Assembly: GCF_014384705.1 (NCBI RefSeq)
Contig: NZ_JACRSN010000003.1
Span: 124,001 to 188,000 of the forward strand
Reading direction: 5' to 3'
Source: Yeguia hominis
GTDB taxonomy: Bacteria > Bacillota > Clostridia > Oscillospirales > Acutalibacteraceae
Length of the DNA: 64,000 bases
Shown: one piece after another, positions 8,449-16,874 of the stretch
Layout of the letters: every line of letters begins with the position of its first letter
How positions within the stretch are numbered: the stretch's first letter is position 1
Translations under genes and position numbers: made by a program
Notes under the pieces: generated by a model
What the model saw: the letters and a program-made list of their open reading frames with translations, nothing else
Database searches by the model: none
What the model was told of the DNA's origin: nothing

Positions 8449-9144
8449 ATGACCGCACTTTTTATCATCCTTGGAATCCTCGCACTGTTTGTGCTGCTTC
8501 TGCTTTGCCCGATTACCGCAAAACTATCTTATGAGGAAGAATTTTCGGCGGCGATTTCGTATTTGTTTTTCAGAATCCGGATTCCGGCGCCGGAAAAGCC
8601 GGAGAAGCCGAAAAAGTCCTCTAAAAAGAACCAGAAAACGAAACAGCCTTCCGAAAAGAAAAAGGAAACAGCGTCGAAGGAAACCCTGAAAAAATACCAG
8701 GAACTTCTCAAAAAACGCGGGCTTTCCGGGTTGCTCTCGTTACTCTCGGAGGTTACGGACGCCCTGAAGAAGGCCGGCAGGAAGTTTCGGCATCTGCGGG
8801 TCCGGCTGTTTTCCTTCCAGATTGCGGTGGTCGGAGGCGACGCCGCGGATACGGCCATCCTTTACGGCAAAACCTGCGCGGTAGTATACCCGGCGGTTGC
8901 GGCCATTCTGCATGTTTGCCGGTATCGGACGTATCATGTTGAAGTGCAGCCGGATTTCACCGGAGAAAAAACACGGATTGACGCGCAGATCGTGCTGCAG
9001 ATTTCTGCACTTTATGTTGTTTCTGCTGCGTTGGGCCTTGCGCTCGACGCGCTGAAGATATTCCTCAAGCTGAAACAGGAGGACGCAAAACCTGCGTCTC
9101 ACAAGACGAAAGACTCATCACAGGAAGGCGGTGTTTTGAAATGA
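8449..9144 (+). CDS. ytfI: DUF2953 protein (YtfI-like)
   Basis: The 231-residue protein has an N-terminal membrane segment (about residues 3-24), a Lys/Glu-rich linker (about 45-90) and a C-terminal DUF2953 region with a second hydrophobic stretch near 185-205. It directly precedes gerW/ytfJ with an ATGA overlap, as ytfI-ytfJ do in Bacillus subtilis, so a sporulation-related membrane role is likely but unproven. A strong AGGAGGGAGGA site precedes the ATG. Confidence 0.85.
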   Translation: MTALFIILGILALFVLLLLCPITAKLSYEEEFSAAISYLFFRIRIPAPEKPEKPKKSSKKNQKTKQPSEKKKETASKETLKKYQELLKKRGLSGLLSLLSEVTDALKKAGRKFRHLRVRLFSFQIAVVGGDAADTAILYGKTCAVVYPAVAAILHVCRYRTYHVEVQPDFTGEKTRIDAQIVLQISALYVVSAALGLALDALKIFLKLKQEDAKPASHKTKDSSQEGGVLK

Positions 9145-9584
9145 GCGAACATCCCATCGAAGGCATGATGGATAATACGCTGGACAAAATCAAACAAATG
9201 GCGGATTCCAATACCGTGGTCGGAGAGCCGATTACCACACCGGACGGAACGGTGATTATCCCGATTTCCAAGGTCAGCTACGGGTTCGCTTCGGGCGGAT
9301 CCGATCTGCCTGCTAAACAGACACAAAAGGATCTTTTTGGCGGCGGCGCCGGTGCAGGCGTCACGATTACGCCGGTTGCATTTTTGACGGTCTCTAACGG
9401 CAATACCAAACTGCTGCAGGTGGATCCATTCCACTCGTCTTTGGATCGGGTGATCGGGATGGTTCCGGATCTGCTGGATCGGGTGAAGTCCTTCCTCGAT
9501 AAAAATAAAGAGGAAACGGCCGAGGACGCTGCTGTTCAGGTGGAAAAATCCGAGCTGGTTTCAGAAGAGACAGCGGCAGAATAA
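9141..9584 (+). CDS. gerW: GerW family sporulation protein (YtfJ)
   Basis: A 147-residue protein that starts MSEHPIEGMMDNTLDKIKQM and contains the GerW/YtfJ core VVGEPITTPDGTVIIPISKV and YGFASGGSD, with a glycine-rich segment around residue 70. In Bacillus, GerW is needed for normal germination with L-alanine; its presence supports an endospore former. The start overlaps the ytfI stop (ATGA). Confidence 0.93.
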   Translation: MSEHPIEGMMDNTLDKIKQMADSNTVVGEPITTPDGTVIIPISKVSYGFASGGSDLPAKQTQKDLFGGGAGAGVTITPVAFLTVSNGNTKLLQVDPFHSSLDRVIGMVPDLLDRVKSFLDKNKEETAEDAAVQVEKSELVSEETAAE

Positions 9585-9638
9585 CGCATAAAGAAAGATG
9601 TTCCCCGCATAGGATTCCTCTGTATGGGGGGATGCATC

Positions 9639-10784
9639 ATGAAAAAACGGATGATGGGCATCGCTGTGGGCGTGTGGCTGACGGCGGCTGTGTTCTGTGC
9701 ACCGCAGGTGCAGGCGGAACCTTTGCCGCTGCCATCGGTCAGTGCGTCCGCAGCGGTTTTGCTGCGTGCAGATACCGGAAGCGTCCTGTATGCACACGAT
9801 GCCGAAACCGAACGCCCGATGGCGAGCACGACAAAAATCATGACGGCGCTTCTGACGCTGGAGGCGGCAGAGCAGGACGACAGGGTCATTACAGTGACAG
9901 ACGAGATGGTGCGTGTGGAGGGCTCCTCTATGGGGCTGCAAGCAGAAAATGCGCTTCCGCTTTCCAGCCTTGCCAAAGGAATGCTGCTGGCTTCCGGAAA
10001 CGACGCTGCCAATGCGGCGGCAATTGCGATCGGCGGAAACACGGAAGCTTTTGTGGAGCAGATGAATGCGCGTGCGCAGGAACTCCATATGATGCACACG
10101 CATTTTGTGACGCCGTCCGGACTGGATGCGGAGGGGCATGTTTCGACAGCGCTGGACATGGCCAAACTCGGTGCGGCAGCGCTGGAAAATGAAGCGTTTG
10201 CCGGAATTGTCCGGGAAAAGCAGCTGGCAGTCCCCTTTGTAAAGCCGGAGCAAACGATTTCTTACAGAAATCACAATAAACTGCTGCGGCTGTATCCGGA
10301 TTGTATCGGGATCAAAACCGGCTTTACCAAAAAGGCAGGGCGATGCCTGGTAAGCGCTGCAGAGCGAGACGGCGTGCGGCTTGTAGCGGTGACGCTCAAC
10401 GCGCCGGATGACTGGAACGATCATATCCGGCTCTTTGAATACGGATTCTCACTGCTTTCAGAACAGACGCTGCCCGGCGTTTCGGTGCAGGCGGATGTTG
10501 TCGGCGGGACAGCGCCGGCCGTGCCGCTCTCTTCTAAAGCGGTGCGCGTTTTTCTGACAGCAGAGGAATCGGAAGATGTGGAGACAGAGATTCTGTGTCC
10601 GCCGTTTTTATATGCGCCGGTCTCCCGGGGGGATGCGGTCGGTACGGTTCGGTATCGGGTAGGAGACGCCGTTTTGTCGGAAACGCCGCTTTGTGCAGCG
10701 GAAAGTGTCCCTTACGCACAGGCGCCGCCAAAATCCTGGTGGGAAACCGCCTGGGACGCTATTTCCGGATTTTTCGGAACCTAG
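9639..10784 (+). CDS. D-alanyl-D-alanine carboxypeptidase (DacF-like, S11)
   Basis: A secreted or membrane-anchored penicillin-binding protein of 381 residues with a signal peptide (KKRMMGIAVGVWLTAAVFCAPQVQA). The active-site motifs are STTK (near residue 64), SGN (near 120) and KTG (near 226). It removes terminal D-Ala from peptidoglycan stem peptides. The ATG at 9639 is preferred because GGGGGGA stands 6 bases before it; an in-frame ATG at 9624 overlaps that site. It ends with a short Trp-containing amphipathic tail (WWETAWDAISGFFGT), a plausible membrane anchor. It lies downstream of gerW, so a spore-cortex role like that of DacF is possible. Confidence 0.92.
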   Translation: MKKRMMGIAVGVWLTAAVFCAPQVQAEPLPLPSVSASAAVLLRADTGSVLYAHDAETERPMASTTKIMTALLTLEAAEQDDRVITVTDEMVRVEGSSMGLQAENALPLSSLAKGMLLASGNDAANAAAIAIGGNTEAFVEQMNARAQELHMMHTHFVTPSGLDAEGHVSTALDMAKLGAAALENEAFAGIVREKQLAVPFVKPEQTISYRNHNKLLRLYPDCIGIKTGFTKKAGRCLVSAAERDGVRLVAVTLNAPDDWNDHIRLFEYGFSLLSEQTLPGVSVQADVVGGTAPAVPLSSKAVRVFLTAEESEDVETEILCPPFLYAPVSRGDAVGTVRYRVGDAVLSETPLCAAESVPYAQAPPKSWWETAWDAISGFFGT

Positions 10785-10874
10785 CAGTTCTATGCTGCAG
10801 CACGCGGACGGTGTTCTGCCGGATTTGGCTTTGAAAATAGGATCGCGACGGTTTGGCGGCAGATACTCCGGAAT

Positions 10875-10899
10875 TTTCAGATTGCGAATTTCAGATTGC
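10875..10899. repeat. Short direct repeat
   Basis: TTTCAGATTGC occurs twice with a 14-base period (10875-10885, 10889-10899) between dac and the pseudouridine synthase. It is followed by AGGC-N7-GCCT and TTTTTT, a weak terminator candidate near 10910-10930. Confidence 0.4.
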
Positions 10900-11010
10900 A
10901 ATGAAAAATAGGCGGTAAATGCCTTTTTTACTTTTTAAAAATAAAAATAAAATCCGTGCCCGCGAGGTGCGCGGAAAATGGTTTTGTAAAAAACGGTGAG
11001 GAGAAACAGA

Positions 11011-11799
11011 ATGGAAAAAGTCAGAATTCAAAAATGGCTTGCGGAATGCGGCGTGGATTCGCGGCGCGGTGCAGAAAAGCTGGTTGCCGCAGGAATGGTG
11101 AAAATCAACGGTGAGACGGCGCAGATCGGGCAGTCGATCGATCCGAAAAAGGACCGCGTGACCGTAGACGGCAGAGCGGTGCAGCGCGCTTCGCGACAGG
11201 TGTATTTGATGCTGCACAAGCCGCGGGGATACATCACCACCATGCATGACGAGATGGACCGGAAGTGTGTGGCGGAGCTGGTTTCAGAGGTGCCGGAGCG
11301 AATTTATCCGGTCGGACGTCTGGACCGGGAGTCAGAAGGGCTTCTCCTGATGACCAATGACGGCGCGTTCGCCAATCGAATGACGCACCCGTCCAAACAC
11401 GTGCCGAAAACATACCGCGTTACGGTGCGTCCCGGAATTACGGAAGAACAGATTGCGGCCATGACGATGGGAATGGAAATCGACGGCTATCAGACGGCTC
11501 CGGCGCAGGTTCGTGTGCTGGAAGAACAGCCGGGTCGGGCCGTTGTGCAGATTGTGCTGCATGAGGGCCGAAACCGGCAGATCCGCAATATGTGTGAGAA
11601 GCTGGGTCTTGAGGTTGCGCGCCTGAAGCGCACAGCGGTCGGCCAGCTTCGGCTCGGAATGCTGCAGCCGGGTCAGTGGCGGGAGCTCACCCGCGAGGAA
11701 GTGCGGATGCTGCAGGGAAAAGAGAAAACGCCGGAGGAAGCACCGAAAAAGCGCAGAACACCGCCGCGCAGCCGTATGGCCGGAAAAAAGCGGGGATAA
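11011..11799 (+). CDS. rluB: rRNA pseudouridine synthase (RluB/RsuA family)
   Basis: An N-terminal S4 RNA-binding domain (VRIQKWLAECGVDSRRGAEK, residues 4-23 onward) is followed by the catalytic domain with GRLDRESEGLLLMTND, where the Asp is the catalytic nucleophile. The RluB/RsuA family makes single pseudouridines in rRNA; the exact site cannot be read from sequence. The ATG at 11011 follows GAGGAG by 7 bases; an in-frame GTG at 10998 overlaps that site. The 262-residue length is normal; the last 30 residues are basic and low-complexity. Confidence 0.92.
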   Translation: MEKVRIQKWLAECGVDSRRGAEKLVAAGMVKINGETAQIGQSIDPKKDRVTVDGRAVQRASRQVYLMLHKPRGYITTMHDEMDRKCVAELVSEVPERIYPVGRLDRESEGLLLMTNDGAFANRMTHPSKHVPKTYRVTVRPGITEEQIAAMTMGMEIDGYQTAPAQVRVLEEQPGRAVVQIVLHEGRNRQIRNMCEKLGLEVARLKRTAVGQLRLGMLQPGQWRELTREEVRMLQGKEKTPEEAPKKRRTPPRSRMAGKKRG

Positions 11800-11822
11800 T
11801 GCAAAACAGGGAGGAAAGCGAA

Positions 11823-12614
11823 ATGGAAGCGGTATTGGAGGCCGTCATTGCGGCTGCAAAAGCTTGCGGAGAACGGATGCTGCAGGCGAAAAAAATCGAA
11901 TCGTCGGTTTCTGAAAAAGAGGGAAACGGCAATTTTGTGACGAAATATGACGAAGAAAATCAGGCCTATTTGCGCAAAGAACTTCTGCGGATTTGTCCGG
12001 GCGCGCGCTTTATCGGCGAAGAGGATGCAAAGCGGGAAGATCCGGGAGTCGGCGAGGCGTTTGTGGTCGATCCGATTGACGGAACGCTCAATTTTATCCG
12101 GCACTACGGGCGCAGCGCGGTGTCGATTGCCCTCTTGCAAAACGGCGAACCGGTTCTCGGCGTGGTGCATGATCCGTATCTTGCAGAGACCTTTTCGGCG
12201 ATTCTGGGGAAGGGTGCAACGTGCAACGGAAACCCGATCCGGGTTTCCAGCCGTCCGCTCTGCAAGGGAGTCGCCGGCGTCGGAACGGCGCCGTATTATC
12301 CGGAACTCTCGGCTGTCACGGTGCAGATGGTCGGTACGCTCTTTCAAAATGCGCTCGACATCCGCCGAAGCGGGTCTGCGGCGCTGGATTTGTGCGACGC
12401 TGCCTGCGGCCGGTATGACCTGTTCGTAGAAACCCGTCTCTCTCCGTGGGATCACGCGGCCGGTGCGCTGATCGTCCGGGAGGCGGGCGGGAAAACCTCC
12501 ACAATGGAAGGCGGGCCGCTGCCCTTTGACCGGCCGTGTTCGATTGTAGCGGGAAATCCGGCCGCGTATGCGGATTACTGGAAGCTTTCCATTCCGGCGC
12601 CGGATGCAGATTAA
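11823..12614 (+). CDS. Inositol monophosphatase family protein
   Basis: A 263-residue member of the IMPase superfamily with its metal-binding motifs in order: GEED (about 65-68), DPIDGTLNF (about 82-90) and WDHAAGALI (about 205-213). It dephosphorylates small phosphomonoesters such as inositol-1-phosphate, nucleotides or histidinol-phosphate; the substrate is not determinable here. The ATG at 11823 has GGGAGGAAAG upstream. The gene lies 23 bases after the pseudouridine synthase and is probably co-transcribed. Confidence 0.92.
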   Translation: MEAVLEAVIAAAKACGERMLQAKKIESSVSEKEGNGNFVTKYDEENQAYLRKELLRICPGARFIGEEDAKREDPGVGEAFVVDPIDGTLNFIRHYGRSAVSIALLQNGEPVLGVVHDPYLAETFSAILGKGATCNGNPIRVSSRPLCKGVAGVGTAPYYPELSAVTVQMVGTLFQNALDIRRSGSAALDLCDAACGRYDLFVETRLSPWDHAAGALIVREAGGKTSTMEGGPLPFDRPCSIVAGNPAAYADYWKLSIPAPDAD

Positions 12615-12662
12615 AGTTTTTTTAATTTTGCGGAATTTGCAGCAGAGCGGCGGCTTCGGTGC

Positions 12663-12679
12663 TATAATGATGCTATAAT
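12663..12679 (+). promoter_or_regulatory. Tandem TATAAT boxes before the PAP2-like gene
   Basis: Two consensus TATAAT hexamers at 12663-12668 and 12674-12679 lie in an 11-base direct repeat (TGCTATAAT). No good -35 lies at normal spacing; TTGCAG at 12637 is 20 bases before the first box. Confidence 0.45.
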
Positions 12680-12723
12680 AAGGACAGAAGAACGCACAAA
12701 ACGCATCGAAGGGACAGAAGCGT

Positions 12724-13140
12724 ATGCATATTATTTTATCGGCGCTGGCCGCTTGGGCAATTGCGCAGGGACTGAAGATTGTCATTGGGTTTGCCAAAAC
12801 GAAAAAGTGGGACTGGAGGCTGCTGACCGCTTCCGGTGGAATGCCGAGTTCCCACACCGCGCTGGTCGTTGCGACTTCCTGCCGGGTAGGAATGCTGGAG
12901 GGCTTTGAATCTACCGCGTTTGCGGTTTGCGTGGTTTTGAGCATGATCGTCATGTACGACGCGGTGAACGTGAGACAGTCGGTGGGCGTGCAGGCCAAAA
13001 AACTCAATCAGATTTTGGAAACATTTCGAAAGAGCGGACATCTCGACGAGGACGGCGTGAAAGAAATTTTGGGACATACCCCGCTGCAGGTTGCCGGCGG
13101 ATTTGTAATCGGCCTTTTGGTGGGGCTGGTGGAGTTGTAA
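12724..13140 (+). CDS. Divergent PAP2 family membrane protein (DUF212, YuiD-like)
   Basis: A hydrophobic protein of 138 residues with the family signature GGMPSSHTALVVA (about residues 38-50) and YDAVNVRQSVGVQA (about 79-92), the divergent PAP2/DUF212 pattern. PAP2 enzymes remove phosphates from lipids, but this branch is uncharacterised. It ends directly against the next gene (TAAATG), so the two are coupled. Confidence 0.92.
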   Translation: MHIILSALAAWAIAQGLKIVIGFAKTKKWDWRLLTASGGMPSSHTALVVATSCRVGMLEGFESTAFAVCVVLSMIVMYDAVNVRQSVGVQAKKLNQILETFRKSGHLDEDGVKEILGHTPLQVAGGFVIGLLVGLVEL

Positions 13141-13599
13141 ATGCCGGAAGCCTGGAGGTGCATGCAAAGGATGGAATTTTTCAAGCGTTGGTTTTCAAAG
13201 CGCGAACGTGCGGAAGCGTTTTCGGTTGCATTTCCGGAATTCGTAAAAGTTACGCTTGTCGTCTGCTCAAAGCAATGCGGAACCGTAGACAAGTCGATAA
13301 ACGGCGAAACGGTGATCTGCGAAAATTGCGGGAAAATAATGCGGCAGACCGCTTTTGAGCGGACATACCGCATTCGTGGGAATGCGCTGCGCCCCAGACG
13401 GTTCGAACGGTATCCGGATTCGGAATATTTGGATCCGAAAAAGCTCTGTTTCGATTTTGAGGAAGAAGAATCGGTTGCTTATGCGGTTTGTAACCACGGC
13501 TGCGGGTTTGCAGCGCTGATTTCCGATGGCGGTTCTCAGATTTGTCCGAGGTGCGGCGGAATTCTGTTTCGCGAATGTGTCGGAAACTACGAAAAGTAA
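13141..13599 (+). CDS. Small protein with two zinc-ribbon-like Cys pairs
   Basis: A 152-residue protein I do not recognise. It has two similar Cys modules: CSKQCG ... CENCG (about residues 41-63) and CNHGCG ... CPRCGG (about 119-146), so it probably binds two zinc ions. No transmembrane segment or DNA-binding motif is evident; the middle is acidic (FDFEEEESV). The ATG at 13141 follows the previous stop directly and is served by GGTGGAG 6 bases upstream. Co-transcription with the PAP2-like gene is likely. Confidence 0.7.
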   Translation: MPEAWRCMQRMEFFKRWFSKRERAEAFSVAFPEFVKVTLVVCSKQCGTVDKSINGETVICENCGKIMRQTAFERTYRIRGNALRPRRFERYPDSEYLDPKKLCFDFEEEESVAYAVCNHGCGFAALISDGGSQICPRCGGILFRECVGNYEK

Positions 13600-13655
13600 A
13601 AATGCGCTCGGTGCGGGGGAAAATCCGCGTCGGGCGCATTTTGCGTTTTGTGTTT
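13599..13655 (+). terminator. Intrinsic terminator after the zinc-ribbon gene
   Basis: AAAATGCGC (13599-13607) pairs with GCGCATTTT (13634-13642); an inner GCGG/CCGC helix is possible, and GCGTTTTGTGTTTTT follows. It sits between two convergent genes. Confidence 0.7.
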
Positions 13656-13689
13656 TTATTTCATTTCATTTCAAAAAATCACGTTTGGC

Positions 13690-15513
13690 TTACTGTGCAG
13701 AAGGTTCGCATTCTTCCGCAGCAAAATAGACCGCGCCGACAGCCTGGGCAAACTGCGCGACGGTGTAATGAGGATCGGCCGCCAGGCGTTTCATCAGCGG
13801 CGTACAGGCGAGGGAGTCGTCGGCAAGCTGGAGCGTGAAGCGGTCGGTGACGCGTCGGACGCCCTCCTGCAAAAGGGCAAAACAGGTGGGCTCTTTGACA
13901 AGACGGCCGAAAAGTATGCGCACGTCGGTTTTTGGGTGCAGAATTTCGTCGATTTCCAGAAGCGCGGCGGCAAAGGCCTCTCCGTGCATGCGGAAGAGTT
14001 CTTTGACGGATTCCGGCGCATCCTTGCTGCCTGCAAGCTGCATCAGGAACGCGAGAAACGGTTTGCGCAGATCCTCCGGCGCAGTCGGTACGGATAAAAC
14101 GCCGTTCTGCAGTGTGAAATATCCTTTATCGAGCAGGGCATGATAGCGCGCGGGGTCGGATTTCGGCAGCATGGTAGCGGCAAAATGAAACATGGCGACT
14201 TGCCCCACCTGACGCTCAAGTGTGCCGCAAAGGCCGGTGTCGGAGTTGCGTGTGCTGCGGATGTCGCTGGCAGGGATCTTTCTTCCCGGTTCGTTTCCAA
14301 GATCCGTGATGAAATTGTAAAGTTCCATCGGAATTTCCGGGATTACTCCGGCTTCGTCCACCCAGCCGTTGCCAATTCCGGTCCCGATTGGATTGGCAAA
14401 TACGCCGTTTTGAATGGTGTTTGGATGCGCAACGGAGAGCTCCACCGCCGCTGTATAGGCCGCCATGTGGCCGTCGTTGACGCAGCGAACGACGCCTCCT
14501 GTTTTACAGAGCAGCCGGAGTACCTCGCAGAGATTTGTAAGTTTGGCAAATTCCGTCTCATAATCGACGTTTGGATTGGCCCGCATCCCTGCAGTTTTCG
14601 GCGTTTCCCCGCCGACCAGCCGGTTGCGGATGACGACATCCGGATAGGAAAGGCCGATTCCGTCAAGAATCTGGACGTCGTCGCCGAGCGCAGCCTCGAC
14701 TTTTTCACAGCAGAGCAGCATCTCTCCATCCGGCGCGTCTTTTCGGAGCGCCCGATCCATTTCTGTGCGCAGGCCAGCAAGGGCTTCTGTCGGTTCTGCC
14801 TGCTGCCGAAGCAGGAGCGCGTAATCATCGCGCAAAAGCCGGGTAATCAGCAAAAGCGGCGCAATCGTCCGCTGCGCAGTGGGGAAGGATGCGGGGTTCC
14901 AGTCGTATTCCTTGAAGCGGAGAAACGTCCCGTTTGCGGCAAGACAGGCTTTGATATCGGTCCCACCAACATCCAGTCCGCACAGAACGTGTCCGGCTGC
15001 AGATGCGATGGCGCGCTGAAATCCGGCGGAGACGCCGCTCGGGTTTGCAGCTGGTTTTATAGGGAGCGGACGGTATTCGGAGAGCGGCGCAAACTCCATG
15101 AAAAACGGGCCGCAGCCGAGCGCGTGATTCATCCGGTCGGCAACGTTGATGCACTTGCCGTATCCGGTTCGTGCGGCGCGCGGGAGACCGACGCCAAAAA
15201 CGGTGGGAAGATCCGCAAACAGCGCGGAGAGCGCTGCAATGGCGGGGTCCAGATAAACCGTCAGGCAGCGTCCGCCGTAAGCGGAGAGAATATTATAGAT
15301 CCGCGCGTGGAGATATCGCCGGAGAAAGCCGGTTTCCTCCGGCGTTTTGGGCAGAATGAGCGGCAGGCGTGTTTCGTAGAAACGGCCTTCCTGTGCAAGC
15401 GCAAGGCGCATGGGGACAGAGCATGCGCCTTGCGCGGTTTGAAGCGCTTTCTGTACCGTATGAAGATAGACCGGTTGTCCGGATCTGGCCATCTGCAAAA
15501 AGGACTCGAGCAT
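13690..15513 (-). CDS. Large protein with ROK/actin-like sugar-kinase C-terminus
   Basis: Counting from the ATG at 15513 (AGGAGGT 8 bases upstream) the protein has 607 residues. About 190 N-terminal residues match nothing I know. The remainder resembles an actin-fold sugar kinase: phosphate-1 loop GLDVGGTDIK (about 190-200), a SYPD segment near the usual catalytic aspartate, NDGHMAAY, and phosphate-2 loop GTGIGNGWVDEAG (about 380-393). The ROK zinc motif CxCGxxGCxE is absent. Family ROK kinases have about 300 residues, so this is a much longer relative. It may phosphorylate a sugar or only bind one. It is a single-gene unit convergent to the zinc-ribbon gene. Confidence 0.75.
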   Translation of the reverse strand: MLESFLQMARSGQPVYLHTVQKALQTAQGACSVPMRLALAQEGRFYETRLPLILPKTPEETGFLRRYLHARIYNILSAYGGRCLTVYLDPAIAALSALFADLPTVFGVGLPRAARTGYGKCINVADRMNHALGCGPFFMEFAPLSEYRPLPIKPAANPSGVSAGFQRAIASAAGHVLCGLDVGGTDIKACLAANGTFLRFKEYDWNPASFPTAQRTIAPLLLITRLLRDDYALLLRQQAEPTEALAGLRTEMDRALRKDAPDGEMLLCCEKVEAALGDDVQILDGIGLSYPDVVIRNRLVGGETPKTAGMRANPNVDYETEFAKLTNLCEVLRLLCKTGGVVRCVNDGHMAAYTAAVELSVAHPNTIQNGVFANPIGTGIGNGWVDEAGVIPEIPMELYNFITDLGNEPGRKIPASDIRSTRNSDTGLCGTLERQVGQVAMFHFAATMLPKSDPARYHALLDKGYFTLQNGVLSVPTAPEDLRKPFLAFLMQLAGSKDAPESVKELFRMHGEAFAAALLEIDEILHPKTDVRILFGRLVKEPTCFALLQEGVRRVTDRFTLQLADDSLACTPLMKRLAADPHYTVAQFAQAVGAVYFAAEECEPSAQ

Positions 15514-15545
15514 GACAGGCGACCTCCTGAATCGAATTTGCATTT

Positions 15546-15574
15546 ATGATAGCATTTTTTCGGAATTGTGTCCA
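15546..15574 (-). promoter_or_regulatory. Promoter of the ROK-like gene
   Basis: On the minus strand: TGGACA (15574-15569), a 17-base spacer and TATCAT (15551-15546), about 35 bases before the start codon. Confidence 0.6.
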
Positions 15575-15712
15575 CAAAAGTTGCATTTAAAAGGGAAAGC
15601 TGGTAAAATATAAAAAGGCTATTTAGAATATAAAACACACGAAAAAGGTTCTAAAAGCTGGTACAAGAAATGGAGAAAGGAAGAGAGGGAATTTGCCCTC
15701 TGGTGTGGCAGT

Positions 15713-16591
15713 ATGGTTAGAAGCATGACCGGATATGGCCGGGCAGAAGGCGCAGCGGACGGCCGGAACATCGTGGTGGAGATCAAATCCGTCAATCACC
15801 GGTATTTCGAGTTTTCGTCCCGTGTAACGCGCGGCTACGGCTTCTTGGAAGAAAAACTCAAATCTTATCTGCAGGAGCGGATTTCCCGCGGAAAGACAGA
15901 CGCCTATGTCTCTGTGGAAATTCCGGAGGATTCGGCAGTTGTGGTGCAGCTCAATCATCCGCTTGCGGCAGGTTATCTTGGCGCAATGCGGGAACTCTCG
16001 GAAAAGTATGGGCTTGCAAATGACGTGACGGTTTCGGTCCTGTCCCGGTATTCCGACATTTTTACAGTGCGGAAACCGCCGGAAGACGAGGCTGCAGTTT
16101 GGAATGCGGTCCGGCAGATTGCCGATGAAGCAATTGCGCGGTTTATCGCCATGCGGGAAACAGAAGGCGCCCGTCTGCGCGAAGATGTCTGCGCGCGTGC
16201 AGAGACGATTCGCTCCATTGTGGAGAAAATTGAAGCGCGTTCTCCGCAGACGGTTGCAGAATACCGCCAGCGTCTGAAAAATAAAATCGAGGAGCTGCTA
16301 AACGGCGCGACAGTGGATGAGCAGCGTTTGCTGACCGAGACTGCGATTTTTGCAGATAAAATTGCGGTGGAAGAAGAAACGGTGCGTCTGCGCAGCCATT
16401 TAAAGCAGCTGGATGAAATGATGGAATCGGGCGGCGCAATCGGCCGGAAGCTGGATTTCCTGGTGCAGGAAATGAACCGCGAGGCGAACACCATCGGTTC
16501 CAAAGCGGTGGATTCCCAGATTGCCTATATGGTTGTGGATATCAAGGCGGAAATCGAAAAAATCAGGGAACAGATTCAAAATATAGAATGA
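15713..16591 (+). CDS. yicC: YicC family endoribonuclease-like protein
   Basis: The 292-residue protein begins MVRSMTGYGRAEG, the YicC hallmark, and ends with the DUF1732 region EEEVRLRSHLKQLDEM-type and RKLDFLVQEMNREANTIGSK. E. coli YicC is an endoribonuclease acting on RNA; the Firmicute homologue is less studied. It opens the conserved block yicC-remA-gmk-rpoZ. A small hairpin (GAGGG/CCCTC) just before the start may overlap the translation signal. Confidence 0.93.
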   Translation: MVRSMTGYGRAEGAADGRNIVVEIKSVNHRYFEFSSRVTRGYGFLEEKLKSYLQERISRGKTDAYVSVEIPEDSAVVVQLNHPLAAGYLGAMRELSEKYGLANDVTVSVLSRYSDIFTVRKPPEDEAAVWNAVRQIADEAIARFIAMRETEGARLREDVCARAETIRSIVEKIEARSPQTVAEYRQRLKNKIEELLNGATVDEQRLLTETAIFADKIAVEEETVRLRSHLKQLDEMMESGGAIGRKLDFLVQEMNREANTIGSKAVDSQIAYMVVDIKAEIEKIREQIQNIE

Positions 16592-16601
16592 GGGATCTTG
16601 C

Positions 16602-16874
16602 GTGAAACTTATCAATATCGGATTTGGAAATATGGTGTCTGCAAATCGAATTATTGCGATTGTAAGCCCGGAATCGGCGCCGATCAAACGTATTATTCAG
16701 GACGCCAAAGAGCGCGGCAGCTTGATCGATGCGACTTATGGCCGCCGGACGCGCGCGGTGATCATGACGGACAGCGATCATGTCATTTTGTCGGCCATTC
16801 AGCCGGAAACGGTGGCGAACCGCCTCAATGACAGCAGCGATTCCGACGAGGAGGAGCTGGAAGAAGATGCCTGA
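16602..16874 (+). CDS. remA: Extracellular matrix regulator RemA (DUF370)
   Basis: A 90-residue DUF370 protein: MKLINIGFGNMVSANRIIAI, then SAPIKRIIQDAKERG and DATYGRRTRAVIMTDS. In Bacillus, RemA is a DNA-binding activator of matrix and osmoprotection genes that forms ring-like oligomers. It starts with GTG 10 bases after the yicC stop and has an acidic tail (SDSDEEELEEDA). Its end overlaps the gmk start by 8 bases. Confidence 0.95.
   Translation: MKLINIGFGNMVSANRIIAIVSPESAPIKRIIQDAKERGSLIDATYGRRTRAVIMTDSDHVILSAIQPETVANRLNDSSDSDEEELEEDA

Noticed and set aside
14140..15549. 469-residue plus-strand frame opposite the ROK-like gene
   Set aside because: The minus-strand product has kinase loops and a good ribosome site; the plus frame has neither.
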